From contig JANSXP010000047.1 in the NCBI GenBank assembly GCA_024742875.1, positions 1 to 59,235 on the forward strand: a stretch of 59,235 nt of DNA, written 5' to 3'. Every line of letters starts with the position of its first letter. The stretch's first letter is position 1. Source of the stretch: Planctomycetaceae bacterium. Lineage in GTDB: Bacteria; Planctomycetota; Planctomycetia; Planctomycetales; Planctomycetaceae. The notes beneath the pieces were generated by a model. The model made no database searches and was not told where the DNA came from. It was given only the letters and a program-made list of their open reading frames with translations. This document shows, in pieces, positions 17,387-25,153 of this stretch. The position numbers were made by a program, and so were the translations under genes.

Positions 17387-18358
17387 GTGCCGCTGCTTGA
17401 AGTGAACAATCTGACAAAGCACTTTCCGATCCGCGGGGGTATTCTCAACCGCGTGGTCGCCAACGTGCAGGCCGTAAACGGCGTCAGCCTGCAGATTGAG
17501 AAGGGCGAAACGCTGGGCGTCATTGGCGAGTCCGGCTGCGGCAAGTCGACACTGGGCAAGACGATCATTCGCCTGCTGGACGCGACCGCCGGCACCGTGC
17601 GATTTGACGGGGTGGAGACGACACAGCTCAGTCACGCCGAGCTGATGCCCATGCGCCGTCGCATGCAGTTCATTTTTCAGGATCCCTATTCGTCGCTCAA
17701 TCCCCGGATGACGGCCGAGCAGATGCTGCGGGAAGTCATTCGCTTTCATGACGTGGTTTCGGCGGAAGCAACGGCCGACTACATCGGCGAGCTACTGGAA
17801 ACAGTGCAGCTGCGCAAAGACGCGCGGCATCGCTACCCCCACGAGTTTTCCGGCGGTCAACGGCAGAGGTTGAACATCGCCCGTGCTTTGGCCGTCAAAC
17901 CGGACTTCATTATCGCCGACGAGCCGGTGTCCGCGCTCGACGTGTCTGTCCAGGCACAAATCCTCAACCTGCTGATGGACCTGCGGGAAAAGTTTGACCT
18001 TACGCTGATGTTCGTCTCCCACGATCTGAAAGTGGTCGAACACTTCTGTGATCGCATGGTTGTGATGTATCTGGGGACAGTTGTGGAACGACTGTCATGT
18101 GACGACATTTACGCACAGGCCAAACATCCTTACACCCGAGCCCTGCTGAAATCCAATCCCATCAATGATCCGGACGAGCGCGGCGAACTGTTCATTCTGG
18201 AGGGCGAAGTCCCCAGTCCCCGCAACCCGCCGGCTGGCTGTCCGTTCGCCTCTCGCTGCGATCAGGTTGAGGAACGCTGTCTTAGCGAACGCCCACCGCT
18301 GGTTCAGCTCAATGACAGCCAGCAGGTGGCCTGCTGGGCCGTCCCGGCGGGATCATGA
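17387..18358 (+). CDS. oppF: Peptide ABC transporter ATP-binding protein, OppF type
   Basis: 323 residues from a GTG start at 17387. Walker A GESGCGKST (47-55), FQDPYSSLNPRMT, signature FSGGQRQRLNIARAL, Walker B FIIADEPVSALD, switch His in FVSHDLKVV. The C-terminal PPAGCPFASRCDQVEERC segment is the usual oligopeptide-transporter extension. Pairs with OppD as the ATPase heterodimer. Last gene of the transporter operon; moaC follows 127 bases later in the same direction. Confidence 0.93.
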   Translation: MPLLEVNNLTKHFPIRGGILNRVVANVQAVNGVSLQIEKGETLGVIGESGCGKSTLGKTIIRLLDATAGTVRFDGVETTQLSHAELMPMRRRMQFIFQDPYSSLNPRMTAEQMLREVIRFHDVVSAEATADYIGELLETVQLRKDARHRYPHEFSGGQRQRLNIARALAVKPDFIIADEPVSALDVSVQAQILNLLMDLREKFDLTLMFVSHDLKVVEHFCDRMVVMYLGTVVERLSCDDIYAQAKHPYTRALLKSNPINDPDERGELFILEGEVPSPRNPPAGCPFASRCDQVEERCLSERPPLVQLNDSQQVACWAVPAGS

Positions 18359-18485
18359 GCCGGCAGCAGCCAGCCGAGTGGTTCCGGCGAACAACCGACA
18401 GGCCTGCTGAGCGGTTCCCGCCGAATCAAAAGACAAACGCAATGCGGACTTGCCGTCGCCCGTGTCATCTCGCAAAGCTGTTTGC

Positions 18486-19022
18486 ATGAAAGAACTTACG
18501 CACTTCACCTCCGACGGCGCCACCCATATGGTGGATGTCAGCAGCAAGCCGGTCACAGAACGCCTGGCGCGGGCGGAATCCACGGTGTTAATGCAGGCGG
18601 AAACTCTGCGGATTATCCAGCAGGGAGGTATGGAGAAGGGAGACGTTCTGGAAGTCGCACGGCTGGCAGGCATTATGGCGACCAAACGGACGGACGAACT
18701 GATCCCGCTGTGCCACTCACTGGGACTGGATTCTGCTGCAATCGACTTTCATTTTCCGTCTGATACGTCTGTCAGGATAGTCAGCACTGTCAAAGTCCGG
18801 GGCCGCACGGGCGTGGAAATGGAGGCTTTGACTGCCGTAAGTATTGCCGCATTGACGATTTACGACATGTGCAAAGCCATCGATCGCGAGATGACAATTG
18901 CGAGCACTCAACTGCTCGAAAAGTCAGGAGGGCGGAGTGGTCACTTCAAACGAAATGAAAACGAAGGCCAGCATGGCCATTCGTCAGGTGGATCCGCCGG
19001 TCCGCCCACCGAAACCGGATAG
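18486..19022 (+). CDS. moaC: Cyclic pyranopterin monophosphate synthase MoaC
   Basis: 178 residues from ATG 18486 (MKELTHFTSDG); an upstream in-frame ATG at 18450 lacks family support. Conserved MoaC motifs: MVDVSSKPVTERLARA, GDVLEVARLAGIMATKRTDELIPLCHSLGLD, VEMEALTAVSIAALTIYDMCKA and LLEKSGGRSGHFKR. It carries out the second step of molybdopterin synthesis, converting the MoaA product to cPMP, in the cytoplasm. About 20 residues follow the normal C-terminus, a Gly/His/Ser-rich tail. No other moa/moe gene is in the window. The polyprenyl synthase gene starts one base after its stop, so the two are likely coupled although unrelated in function. Confidence 0.93.
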   Translation: MKELTHFTSDGATHMVDVSSKPVTERLARAESTVLMQAETLRIIQQGGMEKGDVLEVARLAGIMATKRTDELIPLCHSLGLDSAAIDFHFPSDTSVRIVSTVKVRGRTGVEMEALTAVSIAALTIYDMCKAIDREMTIASTQLLEKSGGRSGHFKRNENEGQHGHSSGGSAGPPTETG

Positions 19023-19023
19023 T

Positions 19024-20049
19024 ATGTCGCAAATCATGCCTCCCACGACCTCGACTGTGCCACCGTCAACGATGACGGCAGGCAACCTCAAAGCAGAACT
19101 GGCCCATCACCTTGGTCATGATCTGAAACACGTCAATCAGATCCTGCTGCACAAACTTCGCAGTTCAAGCGAACTGGTCACGGATGTGACACAGCACGTT
19201 TCCCGATTCCAGGGGAAGCAGATTCGCCCGGTGCTGGTGCTGCTGTTCGAACGCATGGTGGCCGGAAACGCCAGCCCCAGTGGCCACACACTCGCAGCGT
19301 CCATTGAGATGATTCACATGGCCACTCTCGTCCATGATGACCTCATCGACGGCGCCGAAACCCGTCGGCATGTGGCGACCGTACACCAGCGATGGAACGC
19401 TGAGACCAGTGTGTTATTTGGAGACTACCTGTTTTCCAAATCGTTTCACCTGGCCGCATCCACCGGTGACGCCGAAGCCTGCCGGCTGATCGGTCTGGCC
19501 ACAGACCGTACCTGTGAAGGAGAACTTAATCAGTCGGCCGCAAGAACGGCGGATTCCCCGTCTGAACTGGAGTACTTCCGCATCATTCGCGACAAGACGG
19601 GACAGCTGTTTGGGCTCAGTTGTCTGTTGGGTGTGAGAGCGGCCGGTGGAACACTGCCGCAGCAGCAGGCCGCACGTCGATTCGGGATCAGGCTCGGCTC
19701 CGCGTTTCAGATTGCCGATGATCTGCTGGATCTGACCGGAGACGCAAGTACAACGGGGAAAGACACGGGTAACGATCTGGAAAACAACCGTTTCACGCTG
19801 CCGCTGCTGAGAGCATTCAAGGCGGCCGATCAGCAGGAGCGCGCCGCACTCTCACGGGCAATTGCCACTGGAGCCGACAGCGAGCATCTGCGAGAGCTGG
19901 CCTGCGTTCGCTTAGGTATTCAATCGGCCGCCGCCACTGCGGCCGACCTGGTGAGTCGCGCGGTACACGATCTGCGCTGCTTCAATACAGTTCGCGAACG
20001 CTCACTACTGGAAGCCATCGCGCGTTTCTCTGTCAGCCGCGAGCAGTAA
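19024..20049 (+). CDS. Polyprenyl diphosphate synthase (trans, long-chain)
   Basis: 341 residues from ATG 19024; in-frame upstream starts (18955, 18898) overlap moaC and are less likely but cannot be excluded. Class I prenyltransferase with first Asp-rich motif DDLID (105-109) in LVHDDLIDGAETRR and second motif ADDLLD (231-236), plus GKQIRP near 64-69. The small-to-medium residues before the first motif and its similarity to IspB/HepT suggest a C35-C50 product for the quinone side chain or undecaprenyl-like lipid; exact chain length is not readable. The first 20 residues are a Pro/Thr/Ser-rich, probably disordered, lead. Confidence 0.88.
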   Translation: MSQIMPPTTSTVPPSTMTAGNLKAELAHHLGHDLKHVNQILLHKLRSSSELVTDVTQHVSRFQGKQIRPVLVLLFERMVAGNASPSGHTLAASIEMIHMATLVHDDLIDGAETRRHVATVHQRWNAETSVLFGDYLFSKSFHLAASTGDAEACRLIGLATDRTCEGELNQSAARTADSPSELEYFRIIRDKTGQLFGLSCLLGVRAAGGTLPQQQAARRFGIRLGSAFQIADDLLDLTGDASTTGKDTGNDLENNRFTLPLLRAFKAADQQERAALSRAIATGADSEHLRELACVRLGIQSAAATAADLVSRAVHDLRCFNTVRERSLLEAIARFSVSREQ

Positions 20050-20415
20050 AATGGCTACTCCACAATGGACACCGGGCTGTCGCAGGCTGAATGCCTGCTG
20101 CTTATCAGCTTGTCTGATACCGTCGTTTTTTTTCCTTGACGAGTGGTCCGTCACCGGGCAGCGTTGCCCCGTCGATATGTGCGTTTCACAATGGCCGTAT
20201 GACAGCCCGAGCGGCGATACCCGAACCGATGGGGCGCCGTTGTCCCAGCCGATACAACGATGCTGCACGTAAGACACGTGTTCACAAAGTGGCTTGTGTT
20301 CATGAAGCGCCTCGTATCCACCGACTGGCTCGACCGACCTCCACGGTCAGTCACTCCGTCCTGTTCGACTGGCTGTCGCCTTTGTCTACCTGACTCCGGC
20401 GGACCTCCAAGTTGC
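20050..20415. other. Intergenic region after the polyprenyl synthase gene
   Basis: About 365 bases with no supportable gene. Near its left end are two small hairpins (GCAGGC/GCCTGC around 20090-20106 and ATCAG/CTGAT around 20104-20118) followed by a run of eight T at 20126-20133, a plausible terminator for the opp-moaC-prenyltransferase transcription unit. Frames through the rest look spurious. Confidence 0.5.
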
Positions 20416-20850
20416 TCAGCGAGACCGCTGATTGGCACGCGCGAGGCTGGCTTCCATCGTGCTGAGCTGCTGGAGCATGTGCATCCAGTCACGCAGTTCG
20501 CAGCTGATCTGATCTGCGACAGCCACCCACGACTTCTGTCCCACGATACGATCCCGCAGATCTCGCAGCATATAGTTAAGCTGCAGCTTTCGCAGGTGCA
20601 GCGACATAACAAGTCGATTGTGCTGTGGCGACTGTTCGAGAACATCCGCCAGATAGCCGCCGGCGTCGTCATGCAATCGCCGTTCACGCGGCATCAGATC
20701 AACGAGAAAGTCGAGAATCGCAAGCAACCATTTGCGATTGGTTTCGTCCTGAGTTTCACTTAACAGATCCCGCAGGTCCCCGAGCAACAGGTACTGGAAT
20801 TCGTTGCATTCGGTGAGCGAAGAGATCTGGCTGATTCTTTCTTTGTTCAT
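20416..20850 (-). CDS. Hypothetical helical protein
   Basis: 144 residues, start ATG at 20850. Almost entirely predicted alpha-helical, with repeated Leu-rich amphipathic stretches (YLLLGDLRDLL, WLLAILDFLVDLM, LHLRKLQLNYMLRDLRD). No signal peptide, no transmembrane helix, one Cys. Possibly a small dimeric helical-bundle protein. No recognised family. It lies between the polyprenyl synthase gene (converging) and the LysM protein gene on the same strand, 298 bases downstream of the latter. Coding status is supported by the coherent amphipathic pattern rather than by homology. Confidence 0.65.
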   Translation of the reverse strand: MNKERISQISSLTECNEFQYLLLGDLRDLLSETQDETNRKWLLAILDFLVDLMPRERRLHDDAGGYLADVLEQSPQHNRLVMSLHLRKLQLNYMLRDLRDRIVGQKSWVAVADQISCELRDWMHMLQQLSTMEASLARANQRSR

Positions 20851-21148
20851 GACGAACCTCGCATGGTTGGATGTTGAGCATCAGCCCTTCGCTGATGCGA
20901 TTCGTGACATAGTTCCCGTCTTTCCTAAAACAGAATCCGCGGTCTGCGTATCACTGAAGATACGCGCTGTCGCAATTCCGTCAACAGCGGTCCGGGCCTG
21001 CAGAGCGGAATCGAGGAAAGCCCCCAGTTGGTCCCGAATTTCCTCTTGCCCAGACCGCACAGCCAGCGCGTTGCGAATGCTCGACATGTGAGTCAACGCC
21101 CAGCGTTTTTACACGTTCGCCGGGCGCAGGCTCCTTCGACACATGGGA

Positions 21149-21757
21149 TCAGTGGACACTGCGAGGAATACGGATGGCTTTGCCCACCCGGAGCCGATCG
21201 GGGCTCTGCATGCGGTCCCTGTTGATTTCGTAGATCTCTCGAAACCGTGTCTGCGAGCCGAGAAACTTCTCGGAAATCTCCGACAGCGTATCACCAAATT
21301 GCACCGTGTATTCGATGTACTCAGGTTCTGACGGCCCCTCAACGAGAGCCGCAGGATCCACGGCGGGCTGCGGTACGACCACGTCTTGAGTCGATTCAGC
21401 GTTGGCCGGAGCATCACCGCCGGGTGCCCCCGGTCTTTGAGTGGAATCCTGGCTGAGCGTGGGATCAGGAAGCCGGGGTCCGCCGATCGGAACGGGAACT
21501 TCATCTTCCCGAGCCGTGAGACTGCCCAGCACCTCCGAGGACCACTGCGGACCGTCTTCTTCGGCTTCGTCGGTCGCATCGGGTTCATCGAGAAAAACGG
21601 TCACGTCCCGGTCACGCAACCGCTCGTTCAATTGCTGTTCCCGATCGGCTGAGAGTCCCTCATCCGTCGCCAGAGGTTCGTTTCGAAAAAACAGCGCAGC
21701 GACGACCCCAACCAGCAGGATGCCCATCGCGATACCAATTTTTCGATCCGGATGCAT
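21149..21757 (-). CDS. Membrane-anchored LysM-domain protein
   Basis: 202 residues. One N-terminal transmembrane anchor (about 7-24), a long Pro/Asp/Glu/Ala-rich linker (25-148) and a single C-terminal LysM domain (about 150-199: YTVQFGDTLSEISEKFLG...VGKAIRIP). LysM binds N-acetylglucosamine-containing glycans, mainly peptidoglycan. The domain should sit on the extracytoplasmic side, spaced from the membrane by the linker. No catalytic domain is attached, so a scaffold or adaptor role in the cell wall is likely. Divergent from the PQQ-propeller gene with a 244-base spacer. Confidence 0.85.
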   Translation of the reverse strand: MHPDRKIGIAMGILLVGVVAALFFRNEPLATDEGLSADREQQLNERLRDRDVTVFLDEPDATDEAEEDGPQWSSEVLGSLTAREDEVPVPIGGPRLPDPTLSQDSTQRPGAPGGDAPANAESTQDVVVPQPAVDPAALVEGPSEPEYIEYTVQFGDTLSEISEKFLGSQTRFREIYEINRDRMQSPDRLRVGKAIRIPRSVH

Positions 21758-22001
21758 AGCACCTCACAACGGAGTCCAGCGGCAAATTCTGCCGAAGACG
21801 GGTACACTGTCGAATTCGTCACGACACCGCTCCGACTGCAACAAATTCTGACGGATTCCTGCCTGACAGTCTCAGCGTGTCCGGTGGTAGCAGATTTGCC
21901 GGTGTCGCCATGTCTTCTTCAACGCCCCGGGCAAACTCACTCACGAGCCAGCCCCGGGGGCCACGCTGTACAACACGTGCTGCCGCTGAGATACTGGCAG
22001 T

Positions 22002-23408
22002 ATGAATACGTTTAAGATTTTTGCCTGCCTGACGCTTTTGACACCATGCGTGGCCACCGCCGAAGACTGGCCCTGGTTTTTGGGTCCCCGCCATGACGGA
22101 ACCAGTGCAGAAACGCTGAATCTGACATGGCAGGAAGATGGCCCGAAGGTTGTTTGGAAACAGCGTGTCGGCACCGGCTACAGCGCCCCGTCGATTATCG
22201 ACGGGCAACTGGTGATTCATCACCGCGAACGCGACCTGGAAAAAATCACGTGCCGCCGCGCGGATAATGGGGAGGAAGTCTGGAATCACCAGTATCCCAG
22301 CAGTTACGTGGATCGCTACAACTACAACAACGGTCCCCGCTGCTCACCAATTCTCGCTGACGGCCGCTGCTACACGCTCGGGGCTGAAGGCAGCCTGCGA
22401 TGCCTGAACCTGAAAGACGGCCGTCTCCTCTGGAAACGCACGCTGCAGGAGGACTTCAACATCCCCGACTGGTTCTTCGGAATGGGATGTTCGCCGGTCC
22501 TGGAAGACGGGCGACTGTTCGTGCTGGTCGGGGGCCAGCCCAATGCCGGAGTTGTTTGCTTTGACGCTGACACTGGGAAAACGCTCTGGCAGTCGGTCGG
22601 TCGAGAGACATGGAATGGGCAGACGGGCAGTACGCAGCCCAAACCCTACGAATGGACGGGCGATGAAATGGTGGTTAGCTACGCCTCCCCCATTCTCGCT
22701 TCGTTCCACGGACGACGGCACCTGCTGTGTCTGGTTCGCCAGGGGCTGGTTTCACTGGACCCACAGACCGGACAGAAAAACTTTCATTACTGGTTCCGGC
22801 CAAAGGTTCACGAGTCTGTCAACGCGGCCCGCCCGCTGGTGATTGACGACAAAATCTTTCTGTCGGCCGCCTATCGCCTTGGATCAGCCATGCTGCAGGT
22901 CTCGGCAGATGGCCAGGCAGTCAAAGAGCTCTGGACAGACGCCCGATCGATGCTGGCACACTGGTCGACACCAATACACGTTGACGGATTCATTTACGGA
23001 TTCAGTGGTCGGCATCGAAACGAAGGGGAACTGCGCTGCATTCGGGTCAGTGATGGCCAGTTAATCTGGAAAGAATCCGGCTTCAGCGGCGACCTGCGTC
23101 AATTTGCTCGCAACAGATCGACCGGCGCCATCGTCGATTCCGAGACGGGCAAAGAAGTCCCACCGCCCTACTTTGGGCGAGGTTCCCTCATACAGGTGGG
23201 AAAGCACTTTGTCGCTCTGGGCGAAGAAGGCACACTGGCCGTCGTCAAAATCGACTCGCAAAAGTATGTCGAAGAACGGCGCAGTGGATTCCCTGAAATC
23301 AAATATCCGGCCTGGACGGCGCCTGTCGTGTCCGACGGAAAGATGTATCTTCGCAGTGAAGACTGGCTGCTGTGCCTGGATGTCTCAGCCACAGAACCCA
23401 CCAACTGA
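22002..23408 (+). CDS. Secreted PQQ-like beta-propeller repeat protein
   Basis: 468 residues with a cleavable signal peptide (MNTFKIFACLTLLTPCVATA). The mature part starts with WPWFLGPRHDGTS, the standard opening of planctomycete PQQ/BamB-like propellers, followed by repeated blade motifs (GEEVWNHQYP, GRLLWKRTL, GKTLWQSVG, GQLIWKESG). Such proteins resemble the propellers of quinoprotein dehydrogenases and BamB, but no PQQ-ligand set or heme domain is evident, so enzymatic activity is unproven. It is followed after 143 bases by the DUF1080-ThuA gene in the same direction; both products would be exported. Confidence 0.85.
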   Translation: MNTFKIFACLTLLTPCVATAEDWPWFLGPRHDGTSAETLNLTWQEDGPKVVWKQRVGTGYSAPSIIDGQLVIHHRERDLEKITCRRADNGEEVWNHQYPSSYVDRYNYNNGPRCSPILADGRCYTLGAEGSLRCLNLKDGRLLWKRTLQEDFNIPDWFFGMGCSPVLEDGRLFVLVGGQPNAGVVCFDADTGKTLWQSVGRETWNGQTGSTQPKPYEWTGDEMVVSYASPILASFHGRRHLLCLVRQGLVSLDPQTGQKNFHYWFRPKVHESVNAARPLVIDDKIFLSAAYRLGSAMLQVSADGQAVKELWTDARSMLAHWSTPIHVDGFIYGFSGRHRNEGELRCIRVSDGQLIWKESGFSGDLRQFARNRSTGAIVDSETGKEVPPPYFGRGSLIQVGKHFVALGEEGTLAVVKIDSQKYVEERRSGFPEIKYPAWTAPVVSDGKMYLRSEDWLLCLDVSATEPTN

Positions 23409-23551
23409 ACGGGTTCTTCGGGGTGCAGTCGAGCCTGTGCAATGCCGGTATTGCAACGAGCCCACAACTCACACATCAAACAACACTCCCACAGATCCAG
23501 GGCACCCGACAGTTCGGTCGTGCCCGGATCTCAGAAGCAGAAAGCCCACCT

Positions 23552-25153
23552 ATGAATCGCAAATCCGTATTTCTCACGCTTGCACTGACCTTGCTGTGTG
23601 CAGGGGCACCAGCTCAGGATCAGGACTGGGAAGTCCTGTTTGACGGCAAAACACTCGACAACTGGAAGGGAGATCCCGATCTTTGGAGTGTTGAGGACGG
23701 GGCGATCACGGGGCGCACCACTCCGGAAACCAAACTGAAGTCGAACAGCTTCATCGTTTACGAAGGTGGTGAACTGGACAACTTTGAACTGGAACTGGAA
23801 TACAAAATTATCAATGGGAACTCGGGCATCCAGTATCGCAGTTTCCGCCTGCCCAACACGGACTACGGAATTGGCGGGTACCAGGCGGACTTCGAAGCCG
23901 GTGACAAGTACTCCGGAATTTTGTACGGCGAGCGGTTTCGCGGCATCCTTGCCCTGCGGGGCGAAGTCACCGAACTGGTGGCGGGCAAAAACGGCAAGAT
24001 GAAAAAACTGGTTGTCGACAACCTCGGCAAAAGCGAAGACATCCAGAAGAAGATCAAAAAGGAAGACTGGAACAAATACCGTATCATTGCCAGCGGCTAT
24101 CGTTTCAAACACTACATTAACGGCACGCAGACCATCGAAGTGGTCGACAACGATCTGGCCAACCGACGCCCGTCGGGACTACTGGCCCTGCAGATTCACG
24201 TTGGCCCACCGATGACCGTGCAGTTTCGCAACATTCGGGTTCGGAAACTGCCCGCACCCAAGAAAGTCGCTTTTGTCGCCGGCACCCCCAGCCACGGTTT
24301 TGGATCCCACGAGCACAAAGCGGGCTGCATGCTGCTGGCAGACGCCCTGAACAAAAGCGGGCTGCCGGTGGAAGCTCGAGTTTATACCAACGGCTGGCCC
24401 AAAGATGATTCCGTGCTCGACTACGCGGACTCCATCGTTGTCTACTGCGATGGGGGCAAGCGACATCCGTTCAACAACTATCTGGAGCGACTGGCGAAAA
24501 TTCAGCAGCGCGGCATCGGCATGGTATGCATCCACTATGGTGTCGAAGTCCCCAAGGGGCCTTCCGGCGACGCCTTCGTTAACTGGATTGGCGGATACTT
24601 TGAAACAGACTGGTCGGTCAATCCTCACTGGACCGCCAGCTTTGATGCACTGCCTGACCACCCCATCGGCCGAGGCGTCGGAAAATTCTCTGTCAATGAC
24701 GAATGGTACTACCACATGCGTTTCGCCAGTGAGATGCAGGGAGTCACGCCAATCCTCAGCGACCTGCCGCCCTCCACCACACTCGTGAAGGAGGACGGCA
24801 GCCTGTCACGAAAAGATGGTGCGCACAGTAACAATCCTCATGTGCGCGCCGCCGTCCTGGAACGACAGGAGCCGCAGCACGTGGCGTGGGCCTACACGCG
24901 GGAAGATGGTGGTCGTGGCTTTGGATTTACCGGCGGCCATTTTCACTGGAACTGGGGCAATAACGATTTTCGCCGTCTGATGCTCAACGCCATCGCCTGG
25001 TCAGCCAAACTGGATATCCCGACTGGCGGCATTGACTCCGAAGAAGTCACCGTTGAACACCTGCTCGCCAATCAGGATGAAAAGGTGCCGGGTAATTTCA
25101 ACAAGGCTCGTATCCAGGCCATGCTGGACGAATGGAATGCGGGTACAAACTAG
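23552..25153 (+). CDS. Secreted DUF1080-ThuA fusion protein
   Basis: 533 residues from ATG 23552 (MNRKSVFLTLALTLL), chosen because it begins a proper signal peptide ending around APAQ; the upstream in-frame start overlaps the previous gene. Residues about 24-235 form a DUF1080 (3-keto-disaccharide hydrolase, concanavalin-like) domain beginning WEVLFDGKTLDNW. Residues about 245-480 form a ThuA glutamine-amidotransferase-like domain (KVAFVAGTPSHGFGSHEH..., GFGFTGGHFHWNW). The tail VEHLLANQDEKVPGN is Asp/Glu-rich. DUF1080 proteins cleave 3-keto-glycosides; ThuA relates to trehalose/disaccharide utilisation. The 3' end overlaps the convergent addA gene by four bases. Confidence 0.88.
   Translation: MNRKSVFLTLALTLLCAGAPAQDQDWEVLFDGKTLDNWKGDPDLWSVEDGAITGRTTPETKLKSNSFIVYEGGELDNFELELEYKIINGNSGIQYRSFRLPNTDYGIGGYQADFEAGDKYSGILYGERFRGILALRGEVTELVAGKNGKMKKLVVDNLGKSEDIQKKIKKEDWNKYRIIASGYRFKHYINGTQTIEVVDNDLANRRPSGLLALQIHVGPPMTVQFRNIRVRKLPAPKKVAFVAGTPSHGFGSHEHKAGCMLLADALNKSGLPVEARVYTNGWPKDDSVLDYADSIVVYCDGGKRHPFNNYLERLAKIQQRGIGMVCIHYGVEVPKGPSGDAFVNWIGGYFETDWSVNPHWTASFDALPDHPIGRGVGKFSVNDEWYYHMRFASEMQGVTPILSDLPPSTTLVKEDGSLSRKDGAHSNNPHVRAAVLERQEPQHVAWAYTREDGGRGFGFTGGHFHWNWGNNDFRRLMLNAIAWSAKLDIPTGGIDSEEVTVEHLLANQDEKVPGNFNKARIQAMLDEWNAGTN

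Noticed and set aside
20881-21096. 71-codon minus-strand frame upstream of the helical hypothetical gene
   Set aside because: Composition is acceptable but there is no clear ribosome binding site, no family and short length; left out rather than claimed.
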